A DNA stretch of 64,000 nucleotides from positions 1 through 64,000 of the forward strand of contig CAMWUW010000005.1 in assembly GCA_947177525.1 (NCBI GenBank), written 5' to 3'. Below are positions 60,696 to 64,000 of the stretch, in pieces. Every line of letters starts with the position of its first letter. Within the stretch, counting starts at the first letter, position 1. The notes below the pieces were generated by a model. It did no database searches. It had not been told where the DNA came from and worked only from the letters and a program-made list of their open reading frames with translations. The position numbers and the translations under genes are program-made. Origin of the DNA: an uncultured Bacteroidales bacterium (GTDB lineage Bacteria > Bacteroidota > Bacteroidia > Bacteroidales > UBA932).

Positions 60696-62072
60696 ATGAA
60701 AGGTTTATTAAAGATTATCCTTGCCATTGCGCCTGTAGTGGCGGCAATGGACATGTCGGCAGCAGAAAAGGACCATTCAGCTGCAAAAGATCATCTGCAG
60801 AATCATTACAAACTTTACGGATTCGTCCGTAACTATTTCGCTTTTGACACAAGAGAAAGCAAGTCCGGAACCGGAGACCTCTTCTACTATCTGCCCAAAG
60901 ACAGGAACCTCAATGAACTCGGGGAAGACCTCAATGCCCAGACCTCTTTCCGCTTCCTCGCACTTACATCCCGCCTCGGGGTTGACGTGAGCGGCTATCA
61001 TATCGGCAAAACACATTTTGGAGCCAAAATAGAGGGTGACTTCTATGCCGGTCTTTCCGGTTCCACAGGAACTGCAACTGCAAGGCTCAGGCAGGCATAC
61101 GCGACAATATCATGGAAAGATCTTCCGATGAAAAATGACAGCAAGGCGAATGTCGCATTGAAAGTAGGTCAGGCATGGCATCCGATTACAGCTGACCAGC
61201 CTGACGTTTTTGATTTGTCCGCAGGTGCGCCATTCAATCCTTTCAGCAGAACCCCTCAGGTGACTATGGATGCCAGCCTCGGCAATCACTGGATACTTAC
61301 GGCTTCTCTCCTGTGGCAGATGCAGTACACATCTGCCGGACCTTCTGGTGATGTGTCCTCCTATATAAAGTATTCATGTACTCCAGAAATCTATGCCGGT
61401 ATCACATATAAGACAAATAGCTTCCTTGTCAGGGCCGGAGCAGACCTTCTCAGCATAAAGCCAAGGTGGCAGGGAAAGGTCCTGCTCAATTCTCCGGAGG
61501 ACAATTCCTCGGAAATGACTGTGACGTGCAAAGTGTCAGACCGTCTTACCACAATCTCACCTTATATGTATCTTCAGTATAAAAAAGACAAGTTCACTGC
61601 CAAGGCCAAGACTACATACGGTTCTGCAGGTGAACACATCGGCCTTATGAGCGGATATGGTGTGACTGCAAAATATGACGCACTCAATGAAGACGGCCAT
61701 TGGGACTATGCTCCCCTGCATTCTTCATCATCATGGCTGTCACTGAGCTATGGTAAAAAATGGCAGGGTACATTGTTCTGCGGTTATGTGAAGAATCTCG
61801 GTTCTTCGGCAGACCTTATTAATGAAGATGGCGTGACTGCTGCTGATGATTTCTGGTTCAACAAGAACGGCTTCAAGAATTTGAATCAGATTGTACGTGT
61901 CAGCCCGCAGGTGCTGTTCAATTACGGTAAGCTGGCTCTCGGCCTTGAATATGAATTTACCGCAGTGCAGTATGGTGACGGCAAGTCATACAATAAGCGC
62001 GGACTTTCACTTGAAGACCTGCACTGGATATCGAATCACCGTGTTCAGATGGTAGTGAAATTCTCATTCTGA
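60696..62072 (+). CDS. Outer-membrane beta-barrel protein, porin-like
   Basis: A 458-residue exported protein. ATG 60696 gives a signal peptide (KGLLKIILAIAPVVAAMDMSAA). The mature part begins with a short polar segment and then KLYGFVRNYFAFDTRE, alternating aromatic and polar residues as in barrel strands, with FRFLALTSRLGVDVSG and RLRQAYATISW; it ends in VVKFSF with the terminal Phe of outer-membrane barrels. The N-terminal half resembles DcaP-like porins. Together with the upstream anion transporter, uptake of carboxylates is a reasonable guess, not shown. Expression is driven from the tandem promoter repeats. Confidence 0.82.
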   Translation: MKGLLKIILAIAPVVAAMDMSAAEKDHSAAKDHLQNHYKLYGFVRNYFAFDTRESKSGTGDLFYYLPKDRNLNELGEDLNAQTSFRFLALTSRLGVDVSGYHIGKTHFGAKIEGDFYAGLSGSTGTATARLRQAYATISWKDLPMKNDSKANVALKVGQAWHPITADQPDVFDLSAGAPFNPFSRTPQVTMDASLGNHWILTASLLWQMQYTSAGPSGDVSSYIKYSCTPEIYAGITYKTNSFLVRAGADLLSIKPRWQGKVLLNSPEDNSSEMTVTCKVSDRLTTISPYMYLQYKKDKFTAKAKTTYGSAGEHIGLMSGYGVTAKYDALNEDGHWDYAPLHSSSSWLSLSYGKKWQGTLFCGYVKNLGSSADLINEDGVTAADDFWFNKNGFKNLNQIVRVSPQVLFNYGKLALGLEYEFTAVQYGDGKSYNKRGLSLEDLHWISNHRVQMVVKFSF

Positions 62073-62104
62073 CATGATTCTTGATAATCTTGTCTTATAA
62101 GATA

Positions 62105-62142
62105 AAGGGTGCACATGGCAACATTGTGCGCCCTTATTTTAT
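62105..62142 (+). terminator. Terminator after the barrel gene
   Basis: AAGGGTGCACA (62105-62115) pairs with TGTGCGCCCTT (62125-62135) with one G-U pair, followed by ATTTTAT. The remaining 130 bases before the next gene hold only a small imperfect hairpin and no clear promoter. Confidence 0.85.
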
Positions 62143-62273
62143 ATGCTGAAAGATGGTGATGTTACTGAAATTTTGATTAAATTCGCAAGGCGGACTTTGC
62201 CGTGCGCAGTCTATTATATAATAATAGGTATGGAAGCACGATGTACAAGCACAGAAAAACAGAATAACATATT

Positions 62274-64000
62274 ATGCTAAAGAAAATCATTATTGCGGCT
62301 TTACTTCTGTCGGTCTCATTGACGGCAGTTTCTTCAGAAGCCATCAGTCCCAAGGCGGACGACGCTGCTGTTGTAATTGCAGGAAATGCAAGATTTACGG
62401 TCCTGACCCCTCAGCTCATACGTATGGAATGGAGTGCTGACGGCCATTTTGAAGACAATGCCACGCTTACTTTCGTTAACCGTCGCATGCCTGTGCCTGA
62501 GTTCAAGGTGGTAAGAGGCAAATCCAAGACAGTGATACGTACATCTGCACTTACCCTTACCTACAGGATGACTGGCAAATTCACTGATGAAAATCTGAAG
62601 GCCGAATTTCTGCTTAACGGCCGGAAAGTCATCTGGACGCCTGGTCTTAGGGATACTCTCAATCTTCTTGGTACGACAAGAACGCTTGACGGGTGCAGCG
62701 GCAGTAAACTTAACGAACCGATGGAGAACGGACTTTTGTCAAGGTCCGGATGGAGCCTGGTCGATGACAGCCGGAACCATCTGCTTGTCCCTGTGGAGTC
62801 ACATTGGAAAGAATGGGTTGACGTGCGTCCGGATGGTGATCGCCAGGATTTCTATCTGTTTGCATACGGCCATGACTATAAAAAGGCCCTGGCAGACTAT
62901 TCCGCGATAGCCGGCCGCTCTCCGATGCCTCCGAAATACACTTTCGGCTATTGGTGGAGCCGTTATTGGCAGTATTCTGACAATGAGTTCCGTGACCTTG
63001 TTTCCCGCATACGCTCCATTGGCATTCCTATCGATGTCCTGATTGTTGACATGGACTGGCATGAGACGTGGGGACTACGAAAACGGAATTCCCCCAAGGA
63101 TGCTTACGGACAGCGAATCGGATGGACCGGCTATACATGGCAGAAAGAGTTGTTCCCGTCTCCGGAGAATTTCCTCGAATGGACAGAGAGGGAAAAACTT
63201 AAAGTGGCTCTCAATCTGCACCCTGCTTCCGGAATAGAGCCTTTTGAAGGGCCTTATTCTGATTTTGCCAAGGAATACGGCTGGAAGGAAGATGGCAAAG
63301 GAATACCTTTCCGTATGTCAGAGCAGAAATGGGCCGACACTTACTTCAAGACCGTGCTGGATCCGATGTCTGATGCGGGAGTTGACTTCTGGTGGCTTGA
63401 CTGGCAGCAGTGGAAAGAGTCCAAATATGTCCGTGGCCTGTCAAATACATTCTGGCTCAATCATACTTTTTTTGAGCATGCAAAGGAAAGAGACCCTGCG
63501 GTCCGTCCATTTATCTACCATCGCTGGGGAGGACTGGGCAGTCACCGCTATCAGCTCGCCTTTTCCGGAGACACCTATGCCACTTGGGAGACGCTTGCTT
63601 TTCTTCCGTGGTTTACGGCGACTTCTTCCAATGTGAATTATGGCTATTGGGGACATGACATAGGAGGACACATGTTCCATAAAGGGGTAAAGGAAACAGA
63701 CCCGGAACTTTACACCAGGTGGCTCCAATATGGAGTATTCACCCCGATATTCAAGACCCATTCCACCAAGGACAGCAGGATAGTGCGGTATCCTTGGGCT
63801 TTTCCTGACCACATGTTCATCATGAGGGATGCCATAAGGCTTCGCTACGACCTCATACCTTATATATATAATGCGTCACGTGCAAATTATGATACCGGCA
63901 TCGGCATGTGCCGCCCTATGTATTATGATTATCCTGAGTCGGAAAAGGCATATAATATGAAAGAACAGTTTATGTTCGGTGATGACATTCTTGCCACGGC
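62274..64000 (+). CDS. Glycoside hydrolase family 31, exported (partial, runs off the window)
   Basis: The frame opens at ATG 62274 with a signal peptide (LKKIIIAALLLSVSLTAVSSEA) and stays open to the window end, giving about 575 residues. After an N-terminal beta-sandwich (about 30-210) comes the barrel: YTFGYWWSRYWQYSD, DVLIVDMDWHETWG, GWTGYTWQKELFP, the nucleophile Asp in FWWLDWQQW, and HRWGGLGSHRYQLAFSGDTYATWE with the acid/base Asp. These are GH31 hallmarks (alpha-glucosidase, alpha-xylosidase and related). The WLDWQQW form and the GRSPMPPKY linker resemble subgroups of unusual specificity. C-terminus not visible. Confidence 0.92.
   Translation, partial: MLKKIIIAALLLSVSLTAVSSEAISPKADDAAVVIAGNARFTVLTPQLIRMEWSADGHFEDNATLTFVNRRMPVPEFKVVRGKSKTVIRTSALTLTYRMTGKFTDENLKAEFLLNGRKVIWTPGLRDTLNLLGTTRTLDGCSGSKLNEPMENGLLSRSGWSLVDDSRNHLLVPVESHWKEWVDVRPDGDRQDFYLFAYGHDYKKALADYSAIAGRSPMPPKYTFGYWWSRYWQYSDNEFRDLVSRIRSIGIPIDVLIVDMDWHETWGLRKRNSPKDAYGQRIGWTGYTWQKELFPSPENFLEWTEREKLKVALNLHPASGIEPFEGPYSDFAKEYGWKEDGKGIPFRMSEQKWADTYFKTVLDPMSDAGVDFWWLDWQQWKESKYVRGLSNTFWLNHTFFEHAKERDPAVRPFIYHRWGGLGSHRYQLAFSGDTYATWETLAFLPWFTATSSNVNYGYWGHDIGGHMFHKGVKETDPELYTRWLQYGVFTPIFKTHSTKDSRIVRYPWAFPDHMFIMRDAIRLRYDLIPYIYNASRANYDTGIGMCRPMYYDYPESEKAYNMKEQFMFGDDILAT

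Noticed and set aside
62184..62206. CGCAAGGC/GCCGTGCG hairpin before the GH31 gene as an attenuator
   Set aside because: Imperfect stem, no U-run and no convincing promoter upstream.

Overview
The window looks like a chromosomal segment of a Bacteroidales species (phylum Bacteroidota). The evidence is a SusC/SusD pair with a hybrid two-component sensor, an arginine pathway using the succinylornithine-type carbamoyltransferase, fused KorA, almost no Shine-Dalgarno sequences, and many promoters with the Bacteroidota -7 element TAnnTTTG. The genus cannot be fixed from the sequence alone. I saw no tRNA, rRNA, CRISPR array, transposase or phage gene.

Layout. 1-3265: housekeeping genes (end of lon, ung, coaD) and a secreted double-thioredoxin-fold protein. 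3341-23456: a polysaccharide-utilization-like locus (two GH3 enzymes, two CE1-type esterases, a type-B carboxylesterase, SusC, SusD and a repeat-containing surface lipoprotein on the minus strand, plus a divergent hybrid two-component regulator). It is bracketed by two directly repeated ~340-bp cassettes, each encoding a 71-residue protein I do not recognise. The first 51 codons of the two copies are identical at nucleotide level. 23694-25943: a membrane protein with an EF-hand loop. 26002-35297: eight arginine genes in two minus-strand operons (argF'-argB-argE-argH and argA-argG-argC-argD), separated by a plus-strand EamA transporter. A structured leader with a possible 28-codon leader peptide precedes the argA operon.

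35591-45033: RHH protein, secreted TSCPD-domain protein, tdk, unknown gene, rsmI, ComEA-like protein, a Fur-family regulator with a hairpin leader, SDR, trxB, bamD, omega-like subunit, recN. 45043-54277: envelope genes (LysM/periplasmic-binding-fold protein, GT4, two OmpH/Skp proteins, uppS, bamA) together with pdxJ and nadK. 54446-58697: korA-korB-gdhA, which can make 2-oxoglutarate and glutamate, the precursor of the arginine pathway. 58948-62072: a DASS (SLC13-type) carboxylate transporter and an outer-membrane barrel protein, separated by 82-bp tandem repeats that carry promoters. 62274 to the end: a GH31 enzyme cut by the window edge.

The most notable items are the duplicated small-protein cassette around the glycan locus, the argA leader, the 82-bp promoter repeats and the TSCPD domain behind a signal peptide. 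All functions are assigned from motifs read by eye; no database search was run.
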